From NCBI RefSeq assembly GCF_030811685.1, contig NZ_JAUSRF010000008.1, positions 175,003 to 239,002 on the forward strand: a stretch of 64,000 bases of DNA, given 5' to 3'. The first letter of the stretch is position 1. The number at the start of each line of letters is the position of its first letter. The notes below the pieces were generated by a model. That model was not told the DNA's origin. It ran no database searches and saw only the letters and a list, made by a program, of their open reading frames with translations. Of the stretch, positions 1 to 12,587 are shown piece after piece. The position numbers and the translations under genes were made by a program. This stretch comes from Neorhizobium huautlense (lineage in GTDB: Bacteria > Pseudomonadota > Alphaproteobacteria > Rhizobiales > Rhizobiaceae).

Positions 1-258
1 GGCTCTCTGACCATCTCGCAGGCGGTCGAGGAAAACATGCGCAGCTATTTTGCCGGTTTCGGCGATAATCTGCCGCCGCCCGGGCTGTACGACCGCGTTC
101 TGACCGAAATGGAATATCCATTGATCCTTGCTGCGTTGACGGCCACGCGCGGAAACCAGATCAAGGCGGCTGACCTGCTGGGTCTGAACCGTAATACCCT
201 GCGCAAGAAAATCCGTGAGCTCGGCGTTTCGGTCTATCGCAGCTCGCGTACAAGCTGA
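1..258 (+). CDS. ntrC: Nitrogen regulation response regulator NtrC, C-terminal end (partial)
   Basis: The frame is open from base 1 and ends at TGA 256-258, so only the last 85 residues are present. They contain the Fis-type helix-turn-helix ([20 protein letters not shown]) that ends NtrC-family sigma-54 activators. NtrC binds enhancers and drives sigma-54 transcription of nitrogen-assimilation genes once phosphorylated by NtrB. The identification as NtrC rather than another sigma-54 activator rests on the following ntrY-ntrX pair, the usual alphaproteobacterial order. The receiver and AAA+ domains lie outside the window. Confidence 0.9.
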   Translation, partial: GSLTISQAVEENMRSYFAGFGDNLPPPGLYDRVLTEMEYPLILAALTATRGNQIKAADLLGLNRNTLRKKIRELGVSVYRSSRTS

Positions 259-454
259 TATGACGCGGGTTGACACCCGCGCCGTATTCGTTGCATTTTC
301 GCCACATTGCGTTGCTTAAAGGTCACGCATGCTCAGGTTTTCTGGCGGCGGGCGATTCTTGCAACACGGCCTTCGGTCCATGTTCTCCTGCTCCGATTCC
401 GGGCAATTTCATTGTCTCTAGTGCGTCTCCGCGTGGCGGAGGCGGGAGTGGCTC

Positions 455-2740
455 ATGACAGACGGCGTGATGACGCCTTCGGCCGAGGATGATGCGCCTG
501 CCCTGGTTCAGGATCGGCGCGCTTCGTTTGCCTTGCCGGGCCTTCTGCTGGCTGGCGGTGCTCTGGTCTGCGCCATTGTCAGCCTGCTGGTGCTGCTGGG
601 CGCCACACCGATTGCCCCGACCACGAATGTCGTGATCGCCTCGGCGGTGATCAATTCGATTTTCGTTCTTGGCCTGATTTCGCTCATCGTGCGCGAAGTG
701 TTCCGGCTGGTGAAGGCGCGCAACCGTGGCCGCGCCGCCGCCCGGCTGCATGTGCGCATCGTTGCGCTTTTTTCCATCGTTGCGATCACGCCTGCCATTC
801 TGGTGGCGATCTTTGCCAGTCTGACGCTCAATGTCGGGCTAGACCGCTGGTTCTCGCTGCGCACCCAGTCGATCGTTCAGTCTTCGCTCGATGTCGCCAA
901 GGCCTATATGCTGGAAAATGCCAGCTATCTGCAGGGCCAGACGGTCTCCATGGCCAACGATCTCGAGCGCAACCGCGCCATGTTCTATCTGGATAGGACC
1001 GGTTTCGTGGACCTGATGACCAGGCAGGCGAAAGGCCGCGGCCTGCTTGGTGCTTTCCTTGTTCGTGACGATGGCGATGCGATTGCGCAGGCCGACATCA
1101 AGACCGACCGGCCGCTGCCCGCCATTCCATCCGATGCGTTGGAGACCGCCGCAAACGGCCAGCCAACTCTCATTCCGCCGGGCGTGACAAACCTCGTTGG
1201 CGCCGTCATCAAGTTCGACATCATCCCGGGAACATTTCTTTACACCGTCCGCGCCGTTGACCCCAAGGTCATGATGGCCATGCGGCTGATGGAAGAGAAC
1301 CGTGACGAATACAAATCCATGGAAGCCGGGCGAACATCGCTGCAGGTGGCGTTTGCGGTCCTCTATATCGGCTTTGCGCTGATCGTCCTGCTTGCTGCGA
1401 TCTGGACGGCGATTGCGGTGGCCGACCGCATCGTGCGACCGATCAGGCTGCTCATCAGCGCCGCTGACAGCGTCGGTGCCGGCAATCTCAATGTCGTTGT
1501 GCCGGTGCGTGCCGCGGATGGCGATGTCGGCAGCCTGTCGCGCACGTTCAACAAGATGATTTCCGAAATTCGCAGCCAGCGAGACGAGATTCTCGAGGCC
1601 AAGGACGAGGTCGATGACCGTCGTCGCTTCATCGAAGCGGTTCTGTCCGGCGTGTCCGCCGCCGTTATCGGTGTCGAGGACGATCATCAGGTCACCATCG
1701 TCAATCCGACCGCCGAGCATTTTCTCGGCGTCAGTGCGGATCAGTTGATCGGCCAGAGGCTGGAAGATGTTGCGCCCGAGATCGATCAGGTTCTGAAGGA
1801 AGCCACGTTCCGCGCCCGCAGCGATTTCCGCAAGCAGATCAATCTGATGCGCGGCGGCAAGGAGCGGACGCTTTCGGTGCAGGTAACACGTGAGGAGCAG
1901 CGCTCCAGCCGCGAATCCTACGTCATCACGCTCGACGACATCACCGATCTCGTGATCGCCCAGCGCTCGACGGCATGGGCGGATGTGGCGCGGCGTATCG
2001 CGCACGAAATCAAGAACCCGCTGACACCGATCCAGCTTTCCGCCGAGCGCCTGAAGCGCCGTTATGGCAAGCAGATCAACGAGGATGACCGCGCTGTCTT
2101 CGATCAGTGCACGGATACGATCGTCCGTCAGGTCGGCGATATCGGCCGCATGGTCGATGAGTTTTCGTCCTTCGCCCGCATGCCCAAGCCCGCCAAGGAG
2201 CCGTCGGATCTGCGTGATATCCTGCGCGATGCCGTCTTTCTGCGCGAGATGGGCGCCAGCGATGTGGATTTCGTGCGTGATCTCGGCGATGCGCCACTGG
2301 TCGGCATGTTCGACGCGCGCATGCTGGGTCAGGCTTTCGGCAATCTCGTCAAGAACGCGGTTGAGGCGATCGAGTCTGTGCCCGGCGATCAGGAACGGGA
2401 CGGTCGCAAGGTCTGGGTGCGGACATCGCATGACGAGCTGCGCGACCTTTTCTGCGTCGATATTATCGACAATGGCAGCGGGCTGCCGGCGGAAAACCGT
2501 CACCGAATATTGGAACCCTATATGACGATGCGTGAGAAGGGCACGGGCCTGGGGCTCGCCATCGTCAAAAAGATCATCGAAGAACATGGTGGTCAGTTGG
2601 AACTGCATGATGCACCCGTCGAATTCGACCATGGCCGTGGCGCCATGATCCGGGTGCTGTTGCCGCATGTGGATGCGGCCTCGATGCAGGGCGCTGGCCC
2701 CGATGCAGGTAAGGACAAGGAAGCAGCTTATGGCGTCTGA
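455..2740 (+). CDS. ntrY: NtrY, membrane sensor histidine kinase of nitrogen/redox regulation
   Basis: A 761-residue sensor kinase. Hydrophobic segments lie near residues 25-47, 50-75 and 100-122, then a periplasmic region, another membrane segment near 290-320, a HAMP linker, a PAS domain (about 390-480) and the kinase core. The phospho-acceptor is His517 in the HEIKNPLTP H-box. The N-box (NLVKNAVEAI), G1 (DNGSGLP) and G2 (GTGLGLAIVKKI) ATP-binding motifs are all visible. It phosphorylates NtrX, whose gene starts inside the end of this one (11-base overlap), implying translational coupling. ATG 455 gives the usual family length. A 196-base gap separates it from ntrC. Confidence 0.95.
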   Translation: MTDGVMTPSAEDDAPALVQDRRASFALPGLLLAGGALVCAIVSLLVLLGATPIAPTTNVVIASAVINSIFVLGLISLIVREVFRLVKARNRGRAAARLHVRIVALFSIVAITPAILVAIFASLTLNVGLDRWFSLRTQSIVQSSLDVAKAYMLENASYLQGQTVSMANDLERNRAMFYLDRTGFVDLMTRQAKGRGLLGAFLVRDDGDAIAQADIKTDRPLPAIPSDALETAANGQPTLIPPGVTNLVGAVIKFDIIPGTFLYTVRAVDPKVMMAMRLMEENRDEYKSMEAGRTSLQVAFAVLYIGFALIVLLAAIWTAIAVADRIVRPIRLLISAADSVGAGNLNVVVPVRAADGDVGSLSRTFNKMISEIRSQRDEILEAKDEVDDRRRFIEAVLSGVSAAVIGVEDDHQVTIVNPTAEHFLGVSADQLIGQRLEDVAPEIDQVLKEATFRARSDFRKQINLMRGGKERTLSVQVTREEQRSSRESYVITLDDITDLVIAQRSTAWADVARRIAHEIKNPLTPIQLSAERLKRRYGKQINEDDRAVFDQCTDTIVRQVGDIGRMVDEFSSFARMPKPAKEPSDLRDILRDAVFLREMGASDVDFVRDLGDAPLVGMFDARMLGQAFGNLVKNAVEAIESVPGDQERDGRKVWVRTSHDELRDLFCVDIIDNGSGLPAENRHRILEPYMTMREKGTGLGLAIVKKIIEEHGGQLELHDAPVEFDHGRGAMIRVLLPHVDAASMQGAGPDAGKDKEAAYGV

Positions 2741-4094
2741 TATTCTGGTCGTGGATGATGAAGCGGATATCCGCGATATCGTGTCCGGTATCCTGTCCGA
2801 CGAAGGACACGAGACCCGTACGGCGCATGACGCCGATAGCGCGCTCGCTGCGATTTCCGATCGCGTGCCGCGCCTGGTTTTCCTCGATATCTGGATGCAG
2901 GGATCGCGGCTCGATGGTTTGGCACTGCTGGACGAGATCAAGACGCGCCACCCGGACCTGCCGGTGGTGATGATCTCCGGTCACGGCAATGTCGAGACGG
3001 CCGTGTCCGCCATCAAGCGCGGCGCTTTTGACTTTATCGAAAAGCCGTTCAAGGCGGACCGACTGATCCTGATCGCCGAACGTGCGCTGGAAAATTCCAA
3101 GCTCAAGCGGGAGGTGACGGAGCTCAAGAAGCGCACCGGTGACGCGCTGGAACTGGTCGGCACCTCGGTTGCCGTTTCGCAACTGCGCCAGACGATTGAC
3201 AAGGTCGCTCCCACCAACAGCCGCATCATGATCCTCGGCCCCTCCGGCTCCGGCAAGGAACTGGTCGCCCGCATGATCCACAAGAAGTCGGCGCGTGCGG
3301 CCGGTCCCTTCGTGGCGCTGAATGCCGCCACGATCACGCCGGATCGCATGGAGATCGCGCTGTTCGGCACCGAAGGCACGCCCGGCCAGCCGCGCAAGAT
3401 CGGCGCTCTGGAAGAGGCGCATCGCGGTATTCTTTATCTCGATGAAGTCGGCGAAATGCCGCGCGAAACCCAGAACAAGATTCTGCGTGTTCTTGTCGAC
3501 CAGCAGTTCGAGCGGGTTGGTGGGTCGAAGCGCGTGAAGGTGGATGTCCGCATCATTTCCTCGACGGCCTACCACCTCGAAAATCTGATCGCCGAGGGCA
3601 TTTTCCGCGAGGATCTTTATCATCGATTGGCTGTCGTGCCGGTGAAGGTGCCCGCGCTTGCAGAACGTCGTGAGGATATCCCCTTCCTCGTCGATAATTT
3701 CATGCGTCAGGTCTCCGAACACGCCGGCATCCGCAACCGTCGCATCGGCGATGATGCTATGGCGGTGCTGCAGGCGAACGACTGGCCGGGCAACAATCGC
3801 CAGCTCCGCAACAACATCGAACGCCTGATGATCCTTGCCCGTGGTGACGGCCCGGATACGCCGATCACCGCCGACATGCTGCCGCAGGATCTCGGCGACA
3901 TGTTGCCAAAGGTGGCCGGCAGTGGCGACCACCACATCATGACCTTGCCGCTGCGTGAGGCGCGCGAAATGTTCGAGCGTGATTATCTGGTCGCCCAGAT
4001 CAACCGTTTCGGCGGCAATATTTCCCGCACGGCGGAGTTTGTCGGCATGGAACGTTCGGCATTGCACCGCAAGTTGAAGTCTCTCGGCGTCTGA
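2730..4094 (+). CDS. ntrX: NtrX response regulator (REC-AAA+-HTH)
   Basis: A 454-residue response regulator. The receiver domain (about 1-120) has acidic residues D9/D10 and phospho-acceptor D53 (FLDIW). The AAA+ domain has Walker A GPSGSGKE and Walker B ILYLDE; the C-terminal Fis-type helix-turn-helix ends in SALHRKLKSLGV. The sigma-54-contacting GAFTGA loop is absent: after ALFG the sequence runs GTEGTPGQPRKIGALEEA. Loss of this loop is a known trait of alphaproteobacterial NtrX and suggests it does not activate sigma-54 promoters classically. ATG 2730 follows GGAAGCAGCTT, overlaps the end of ntrY and begins with the conserved MASDILVVDDE; an in-frame ATG at 2667 would add an unrelated extension. 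Confidence 0.95.
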   Translation: MASDILVVDDEADIRDIVSGILSDEGHETRTAHDADSALAAISDRVPRLVFLDIWMQGSRLDGLALLDEIKTRHPDLPVVMISGHGNVETAVSAIKRGAFDFIEKPFKADRLILIAERALENSKLKREVTELKKRTGDALELVGTSVAVSQLRQTIDKVAPTNSRIMILGPSGSGKELVARMIHKKSARAAGPFVALNAATITPDRMEIALFGTEGTPGQPRKIGALEEAHRGILYLDEVGEMPRETQNKILRVLVDQQFERVGGSKRVKVDVRIISSTAYHLENLIAEGIFREDLYHRLAVVPVKVPALAERREDIPFLVDNFMRQVSEHAGIRNRRIGDDAMAVLQANDWPGNNRQLRNNIERLMILARGDGPDTPITADMLPQDLGDMLPKVAGSGDHHIMTLPLREAREMFERDYLVAQINRFGGNISRTAEFVGMERSALHRKLKSLGV

Positions 4095-4204
4095 GCTCCT
4101 GGATTTCAAAGGGGTATCCCGGTGATCTGCGGCAACGCCGATCGCATACGTTGTTTTGCCGATTGCGGAGCGCATCCCGATTTGCTAACCAATGCCGGGG
4201 GACA

Positions 4205-4228
4205 GGGAGTTGCAAACTTGCATCTCCC
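4205..4228. promoter_or_regulatory. Hairpin between ntrX and hfq
   Basis: GGGAGTTGCA pairs with TGCATCTCCC around a four-base AACT loop, with one T-T mismatch in ten pairs. It sits 111 bases after the ntrX stop and 158 before hfq. It has no T-tract, so it is a weak terminator candidate; it could instead be a processing or control structure in an ntrX-hfq transcript. The rest of 4095-4385 shows nothing I recognise beyond the hfq ribosome binding site region. Confidence 0.4.
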
Positions 4229-4385
4229 CGCTCACTTTGCACATTCTGTTCCGGGCCCAGACTCGATCTCGCCCGGGAAACATGCGCAAATGGGCGGTGA
4301 CGGCCGATTCCGGGTGGGACGGCGGCACCTCAGGTTATAAACAAGAATTCCGGCGACAGCCGGCAAGAAAGAAAGAAGCGGCGCC

Positions 4386-4628
4386 ATGGCGGAACGTTCT
4401 CAGAATCTGCAGGACCTTTTCCTCAATACCGTTCGTAAGCAGAAGATTTCCCTCACCATTTTCCTGATCAACGGCGTCAAGCTGACCGGTGTTGTCACCT
4501 CGTTCGACAATTTCTGCGTGCTGCTTCGTCGTGACGGGCACTCCCAGCTCGTGTATAAGCACGCGATCTCGACCATCATGCCGGGCCAGCCGATGCAGAT
4601 GTTCGAGACCGAAGAAAACGCGGCCTGA
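4386..4628 (+). CDS. hfq: RNA chaperone Hfq
   Basis: An 80-residue Sm-like protein. The proximal-face RNA-binding residues (QNLQDLFLN near the N-terminus), the Sm1 strands ([25 protein letters not shown]) and the Sm2 motif YKHAISTI are intact. Hfq hexamers pair small RNAs with mRNAs. The gene lies between ntrX and hflX, the normal rhizobial location; the hfq-hflX pair is conserved widely in proteobacteria. The C-terminal tail is short, as in other alphaproteobacterial Hfq proteins. Confidence 0.97.
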   Translation: MAERSQNLQDLFLNTVRKQKISLTIFLINGVKLTGVVTSFDNFCVLLRRDGHSQLVYKHAISTIMPGQPMQMFETEENAA

Positions 4629-4705
4629 TAGGACATTTAGACATCACAACGCGCGATACCTCGAATGAATCTCTCATCCCGGAAGCTGAAAAGCACCGGG
4701 ATGAC

Positions 4706-6046
4706 ATGTGCGCAGTCGTACTCGTTCCTGTGCTCAAGCAGGCGCGCGGCCGTGCTGCGCAGTCGGATACGCCGATCGTAGCCCAACCGCAACGCTCCAA
4801 CGAGGCGCGATTGGAGGAGGCGATCGGCCTTGCCCGCGCCATTGATCTGACGATCGCTCAAGGTCTGATCGTTGCGGTCAATCAGCCGCGACCGGCAACA
4901 CTGATCGGCACCGGCAAGATCGAGGAGATCAAAGAATTTCTCGATGAAAAGAATGCCGGCCTCGTCATCGTCGATCATCCGCTGACACCGGTGCAGCAGC
5001 GCAATCTCGAAAAGGAATGGCGAGCCAAGGTCATCGACCGCACAGGCCTCATCCTCGAAATCTTTGGACGTCGCGCTTCCACCAAGGAAGGCACGCTGCA
5101 GGTCGATCTCGCGCATCTGAATTACCAGAAGGGCCGTCTGGTCCGGTCATGGACCCACCTTGAACGTCAGCGCGGTGGTGCCGGCTTCATGGGTGGTCCG
5201 GGTGAAACCCAGATCGAAGCCGACCGGCGCATGCTGCAGGACAAGATCATTAAGCTCGAGCGCGAGCTAGAGCAGGTGGTGCGCACCCGCCAGCTGCATC
5301 GTGCCAAGCGCCGCAAGGTACCGCATCCGATCGTGGCGCTGGTGGGTTATACCAATGCCGGCAAGTCGACGCTGTTCAACCGCATCACCGGGGCCGGTGT
5401 TCTGGCCGAGGACATGCTGTTTGCGACGCTCGATCCGACACTTCGCCGCATGAAGCTGCCGCATGGCCGCACGGTCATTCTTTCCGATACGGTCGGTTTC
5501 ATCTCCGACCTGCCGACGCATCTGGTCGCTGCCTTCCGTGCCACGCTGGAAGAGGTGCTGGAAGCTGACCTGATCCTGCATGTGCGCGACATGTCCGATC
5601 CCGACAACGCCGCGCAGTCCGGTGACGTTCTGCGCATCCTTGCCGATCTCGGCATTGGCGAAAAGGAAGGCGAAGAGCGCATCATCGAAGTCTGGAACAA
5701 GATCGATCGGCTCGAGCCGGAAACCCATGATGCACTGGCGGAACGCGCGAGCGGACGCGACAACATCATGGCGCTGTCGGCCGTGACGGGCGAGGGTGTC
5801 GATCCGCTGATGGACGAGATTTCCCGCCGCCTGTCGGGCGTGTTGACCGAGACATCGGTGACCATTCCGCCGGAAAAGCTGGCGCTGGTCTCATGGGTCT
5901 ACAGCAATGTCATCATCGATGAGCGTAAGGACAATGAGGACGGTTCGGTGACGCTTGACGTTCGCATGTCCGAAGCGCAGGCGGCTGAACTGGAGCGCAA
6001 GCTCGGCAACGGTTCCAAGCCGGAAAAGGAAGATTGGGAGCGCTGA
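4706..6046 (+). CDS. hflX: GTPase HflX
   Basis: A 446-residue ribosome-associated GTPase. The N-terminal HflX domain contains the glycine-rich [19 protein letters not shown] segment (about residues 155-175) and a helical linker. The G domain follows with G1 GYTNAGKS, G3 DTVGF and G4 NKID. HflX splits stalled ribosomes and works in stress recovery. ATG 4706 is the first standard start in a frame that stays open back into hfq; the 22 codons upstream read [22 protein letters not shown] and look protein-like, so the true start may be upstream at a non-standard codon. Spacing to hfq (77 bases) suggests cotranscription. Confidence 0.92.
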   Translation: MCAVVLVPVLKQARGRAAQSDTPIVAQPQRSNEARLEEAIGLARAIDLTIAQGLIVAVNQPRPATLIGTGKIEEIKEFLDEKNAGLVIVDHPLTPVQQRNLEKEWRAKVIDRTGLILEIFGRRASTKEGTLQVDLAHLNYQKGRLVRSWTHLERQRGGAGFMGGPGETQIEADRRMLQDKIIKLERELEQVVRTRQLHRAKRRKVPHPIVALVGYTNAGKSTLFNRITGAGVLAEDMLFATLDPTLRRMKLPHGRTVILSDTVGFISDLPTHLVAAFRATLEEVLEADLILHVRDMSDPDNAAQSGDVLRILADLGIGEKEGEERIIEVWNKIDRLEPETHDALAERASGRDNIMALSAVTGEGVDPLMDEISRRLSGVLTETSVTIPPEKLALVSWVYSNVIIDERKDNEDGSVTLDVRMSEAQAAELERKLGNGSKPEKEDWER

Positions 6047-6080
6047 CGCTGCGGCATGCCGCCACGTCAGGCTCTCGTCA

Positions 6081-7256
6081 TCAAAGCCCGATCCTTTTCA
6101 CCGGATCCAGAAATTCTCCTGTTACCAAACGGCTGATCAACTGCCGCATCAGCGGCAGCTGTGTCGTCGGCGCGATGGCGATGTCGCGGATCACCGGCAG
6201 CACGCGGCTGTCCGACTGGTAAAACGGCGTCATCACGAAACTCATCAACTGGTAGAACCGGATATGCAGGCCGCGCTGCCTTACGTGCAGGGCAAGCGCC
6301 CCTTCTATCGAGGTCGAATGTTCCAGTGCCGTCACCAGCGAGGCGGCGTCGAGCAGCGCCATGTTGGCCCCCTGGCCAAGCTGCGGGCTGGTCGCATGCC
6401 ATGCATCACCGATACGCAGGATACGCCGACCGGCAATCGGTTTGCGGGTGTGGTGGCGGTAGCGGGCATGAACCGGTTCGGCGATCTCCGCAAAGGGTAC
6501 GGTCTCCGGCCACATCTCCTTGACCTCACCGATCCACGCCGCGCGACCGGCGGATCGCCATGTGTCGATATCCTGATTTCTAAGACTCCAGAAAAACGTC
6601 GCCATTTTGGGAGCGCCGTCTTTCGCCGTGCCGACCGGCAGAACGCCGGCCATGCGGCTGGCGCGGTGGTAACGCTGTTCCAGTTCGTGGCGATGAAACG
6701 GTCCATCTTCCGGCCATGGCACGGTCGCCCAGAGCGCGCCGTAACCGAGTTCCTTTGTCGGGATATAGCCGAGCGGCGAATTCGCCCCCATCGCATCGAT
6801 GACGAGATCCGCCGATGGTGCCATGCGTCCGCCATCCAGCACGATCGCGGGCCGTTCGCCATCGCTGATGTCGATGGCTTTGGAAGAGGTTTCGAATTTG
6901 ACGCCGGCGGCAATTGCCGCTTCGAGCAGGATATCGAACAAGGCGACGCGCTGGATGGCGATGCCGTGGCGGGATTTGCCGTAACCGATCTCCAGAACCG
7001 TCTTGTTCGTGCCGGCAAGCTTGCCATGCATGCGGTTGATGACGGCGCCGCGTGCCGCCGCTTTGTCAAGCAGTCCCATATGGGAGAGCACCGCCGAACC
7101 CGTCGGCTGTAGCACGAAGCCAGAGCCGACGGGCTGTGGCGCTGCCATCTGGTCATAGATCACCACATTAGCGCCACGGCTTGCCAGCATGGCGGCCAGC
7201 GACAGCCCGCCGATGCCGGCACCGGCAATGGCGATATCCAGTTTTTCAAATCTCAT
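6081..7256 (-). CDS. FAD-dependent aromatic-type monooxygenase
   Basis: A 391-residue flavoprotein of the UbiH/salicylate-hydroxylase class. The N-terminal Rossmann motif is IAGAGIGGLSLAAML (residues about 9-23), and the second FAD motif near residue 290 is GDAWHATSPQLGQGANMALLDA. These enzymes hydroxylate aromatic or quinone substrates with NAD(P)H and oxygen; the substrate cannot be read here. The start is set at ATG 7256, which begins MRFEKLDIAIAG as in the family; the frame is open further upstream but that stretch overlaps mazG and looks non-coding. It lies 28 bases after mazG on the same strand. Confidence 0.85.
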   Translation of the reverse strand: MRFEKLDIAIAGAGIGGLSLAAMLASRGANVVIYDQMAAPQPVGSGFVLQPTGSAVLSHMGLLDKAAARGAVINRMHGKLAGTNKTVLEIGYGKSRHGIAIQRVALFDILLEAAIAAGVKFETSSKAIDISDGERPAIVLDGGRMAPSADLVIDAMGANSPLGYIPTKELGYGALWATVPWPEDGPFHRHELEQRYHRASRMAGVLPVGTAKDGAPKMATFFWSLRNQDIDTWRSAGRAAWIGEVKEMWPETVPFAEIAEPVHARYRHHTRKPIAGRRILRIGDAWHATSPQLGQGANMALLDAASLVTALEHSTSIEGALALHVRQRGLHIRFYQLMSFVMTPFYQSDSRVLPVIRDIAIAPTTQLPLMRQLISRLVTGEFLDPVKRIGL

Positions 7257-7284
7257 CGGTAAAATCTGTCCTGACCAGTCGGGC

Positions 7285-8118
7285 TCACGCCAGTTCGCGC
7301 TCGATCGCCTTCGCCGCCTGCCACAGATCTTCCATCCGTTCCAGCGTTGCGGCTTCGAGTGTTTCTCCCGATGCATGAAGAGAGGTTTCGATATGATTGA
7401 ATCGACGCCGGAATTTCGTATTGGTGCCGCGCAGGGCGTTTTCCGGATCGGTGTTGACGTGGCGCCCGATATTGACCAGCGCAAAGATCAGGTCGCCGAG
7501 TTCGTCTGCCACCGCTTCCGGTTTTCCGGCCTTGAGTGCCTCGCGCAACTCGCCGATTTCCTCCTCGATCTTGTCGAGGATCGGTGCCGCCTCGGACCAG
7601 TCGAACCCGACGCGCGCGGCCTGTTCCTGCAGTTTCAGCGCTTCCGTCAGCGCCGGCTGGCTGCGCTGGATGCCGCCAAGATGGCCGGTCTTGAAATCTT
7701 CGGTATTGCCACGCGCGGCACGGCGTTCGGCACGATCGAGCTTTTCCTGTTTCTTGATCGCATCCCATTGCAGCTTGACGGCGTCAGGCGTGTCGGCATC
7801 CGAGCGGGCAAAGACGTGCGGGTGGCGGCGGATCATCTTTTTCGTCACCGCCTCGACCACATCGCCGAAAGCAAAATCGCCAGCCTCTTCGGCGATGCGT
7901 GAATGGAAAACCACCTGTAGCAGAAGGTCGCCCAATTCATCGCAGAGATCGTCCATGTCCCGGCGCTCGATCGCATCGGCCACTTCATAGGCTTCCTCGA
8001 TCGTATAGGGTTTGATCGTCTCATAGGTCTGGACGATATCCCAGGGGCAGCCCGTTTCGGGATTGCGCAGCGCCGCCATGATCTCGATCAGCCGGGAAAT
8101 GTCCTGCGATGCTTCCAT
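7285..8118 (-). CDS. mazG: Nucleoside triphosphate pyrophosphohydrolase MazG
   Basis: A 277-residue tandem-domain MazG. The first domain carries the signature LRNPETGCPWDIVQTYETIKPYTIEEAYEV and the metal-binding EExxE/ExxD pattern (DELGDLLLQVVFHSRIAEE). The second copy near residue 190 has EEIGELREALKAGKPEAVADELGDLIFALVN. It hydrolyses (d)NTPs to the monophosphate plus pyrophosphate and removes aberrant nucleotides. The start ATG follows AAGGATTTGACAT. It ends 28 bases before the FAD monooxygenase and starts 24 bases after the deaminase gene, so the three leftward genes may share a transcript. Confidence 0.95.
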   Translation of the reverse strand: MEASQDISRLIEIMAALRNPETGCPWDIVQTYETIKPYTIEEAYEVADAIERRDMDDLCDELGDLLLQVVFHSRIAEEAGDFAFGDVVEAVTKKMIRRHPHVFARSDADTPDAVKLQWDAIKKQEKLDRAERRAARGNTEDFKTGHLGGIQRSQPALTEALKLQEQAARVGFDWSEAAPILDKIEEEIGELREALKAGKPEAVADELGDLIFALVNIGRHVNTDPENALRGTNTKFRRRFNHIETSLHASGETLEAATLERMEDLWQAAKAIERELA

Positions 8119-8142
8119 ATGTCAAATCCTTCGAACGTCGCT

Positions 8143-8751
8143 TCAGCGAAGCGGAATGCTGTTATCGGCCTTGGCCGACTGATAAAGCCCGGACAGGCTG
8201 TCGTAGATCGATTTGATCAGCGCCGTCTGGTCCTTCAGCTGCTTGCGCAGCGGCTTGTCTTCGGTTTCGACCAGATCGCCGATATAGTGGGAATGCCAGA
8301 AGGCGTTGTTGCGTCGGTAACCGCCCGGTTCCAGCCTGAAAACCTCTTTCAGGATTTTCAGGTCATGCGGGATGGCAAAGGCATCGCGCGAATCCTCGTG
8401 GCTGAAAAAGTAATAGAAATTGTCGAAACCTGCCCAGGTTATGGCCGACATGCACATCGTGCAGGGTTCATGGGTGGAGAGAAAGAGCAACTCCTTCGGA
8501 TCGAACTTTTCCGACAGTTCATGAAAGCGCTTCAGCGCATGGATTTCTCCGTGCCAGAGCGGGTTCTCGGTCTCGTTATTGGTTTCGGCGATCACCAGAG
8601 ACAGATCGGACTTGCGCAGGATGGCGGCGCCAAACACCTTGTTGCCGGCGGCTACGCCTTTTGCCGTCAGGGGCAGAATGTTATGTTCTATCACTTCGAG
8701 CAGGCGCGGCGCCAAAGTCTTTGAAGTCTCTTTTTTCGAAGCCTTGGCCAT
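8143..8751 (-). CDS. Cytidine/deoxycytidylate-deaminase-family nucleoside deaminase
   Basis: A 202-residue zinc deaminase. The zinc ligand and catalytic glutamate are in WHGEIHAL (H-x-E, near residue 70), and the two cysteines are in EPCTMCMSAITWAG (near 95-105). The overall pattern matches nucleoside or guanine/tRNA-adenosine deaminase-like proteins. Unusually, the zone after the active site (SHEDSRDAFAIPHDLKILKEVFRL) and a 60-residue C-terminal tail do not match TadA, so I would not call it tRNA deaminase. The substrate is unknown. It is the first gene of a leftward set with mazG and the FAD monooxygenase. Confidence 0.8.
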   Translation of the reverse strand: MAKASKKETSKTLAPRLLEVIEHNILPLTAKGVAAGNKVFGAAILRKSDLSLVIAETNNETENPLWHGEIHALKRFHELSEKFDPKELLFLSTHEPCTMCMSAITWAGFDNFYYFFSHEDSRDAFAIPHDLKILKEVFRLEPGGYRRNNAFWHSHYIGDLVETEDKPLRKQLKDQTALIKSIYDSLSGLYQSAKADNSIPLR

Positions 8752-9138
8752 GATCGGAACTCCGTCTGTTGTCCGGCACCTTAAAGCACGTCGCCGACAA
8801 GTATGCAGCCGTTTTGGTTTGGGGGCATGTAATGTGGTGGAAAAGTTTTTGTCGCCGGTTTGGGGGCGTTGCCGATTGAGTTTCCCGGGCGGGTTCCACC
8901 TGCCGCATAATGGTGAAATGGGCCGCAGGCGACACGGCGGCGTCGCAAAAGACCGAGAAAAGCGCTGCTTCGCGCTTCACCTCCCTGTCATGCGCCGGTA
9001 TGGGAGGCGGTTGCTTTTGCTCAGGTCGAGCGGATGCGGAGTAGGAAAATGTCGGTGTTCAGGTTTCTTCGCACGTCCTTTGCTTCAAAGGAGCGTAAGG
9101 ATCGCGATAAATTGCAGTTGTTAATCGATGAGTTGGCA
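8752..9138. other. Intergenic region between divergent deaminase and cysG
   Basis: This 387-base gap separates divergently transcribed genes and should hold both promoters. I see no convincing gene on its own. Its last 90 bases are open in the cysG frame from ATG 9049, which has a plausible ribosome binding site (GGAGTAGGAAA), so the cysG product may start there. No riboswitch I know could be recognised. Confidence 0.5.
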
Positions 9139-10577
<1,439 letters not shown>

Positions 10578-10581
<4 letters not shown>

Positions 10582-10892
10582 CTGACAAGGTTTTGACTGC
10601 CAACCGCCTTTCCGACGGCATTGCCGTCTGGCTGGATGCGACCGGCCGCTGGACCGAACGCCTGCAGGATGCGCTGGTGGCGCGCCATGTGGAAGCCGTT
10701 GCCTCGCTGGAAGCGATCGGCAAGCGTGATTTCGTCGATAACCGCGTGGTCGATGTCGCCGTTGTCGATGTGCAGGAAATCAACGGTCAGCTCTGGCCGG
10801 TCCGCCTGCGCGAGCGCATCCGCGCCCAGGGGCCGACCATGCATTACGCCGCCGGTTACGGCACGGCCGATCCGGCCTTCATCGCAGTCTGA
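10578..10892 (+). CDS. DUF2849 protein of the sulfite-reduction operon
   Basis: A 104-residue soluble protein of the DUF2849 type, normally found between cysG and cysI in rhizobia. The function is not established. The N-terminus MTDKVLTANRLSDGIAVWL predicts a beta-rich fold and no signal peptide. Its start overlaps the cysG stop by four bases and cysI follows after 18 bases, so it is surely part of the same operon. A role in delivering or modulating sulfite reductase is inference from context only. Confidence 0.85.
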
Positions 10893-10910
10893 GTTAAGTT
10901 CGAGACCGTC

Positions 10911-12584
<1,674 letters not shown>

Positions 12585-12587
12585 ACC

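Noticed and set aside
839..2941. A 700-codon open frame on the minus strand opposite ntrY
   Set aside because: It is the mirror of a well-supported gene; GC-rich codon bias keeps the opposite frame open. The product has no recognisable domain and many His/Arg/Asp runs.
9049..9138. Separate MinE-like gene upstream of cysG
   Set aside because: The resemblance is limited to the first few residues and the frame runs directly into cysG without a stop.
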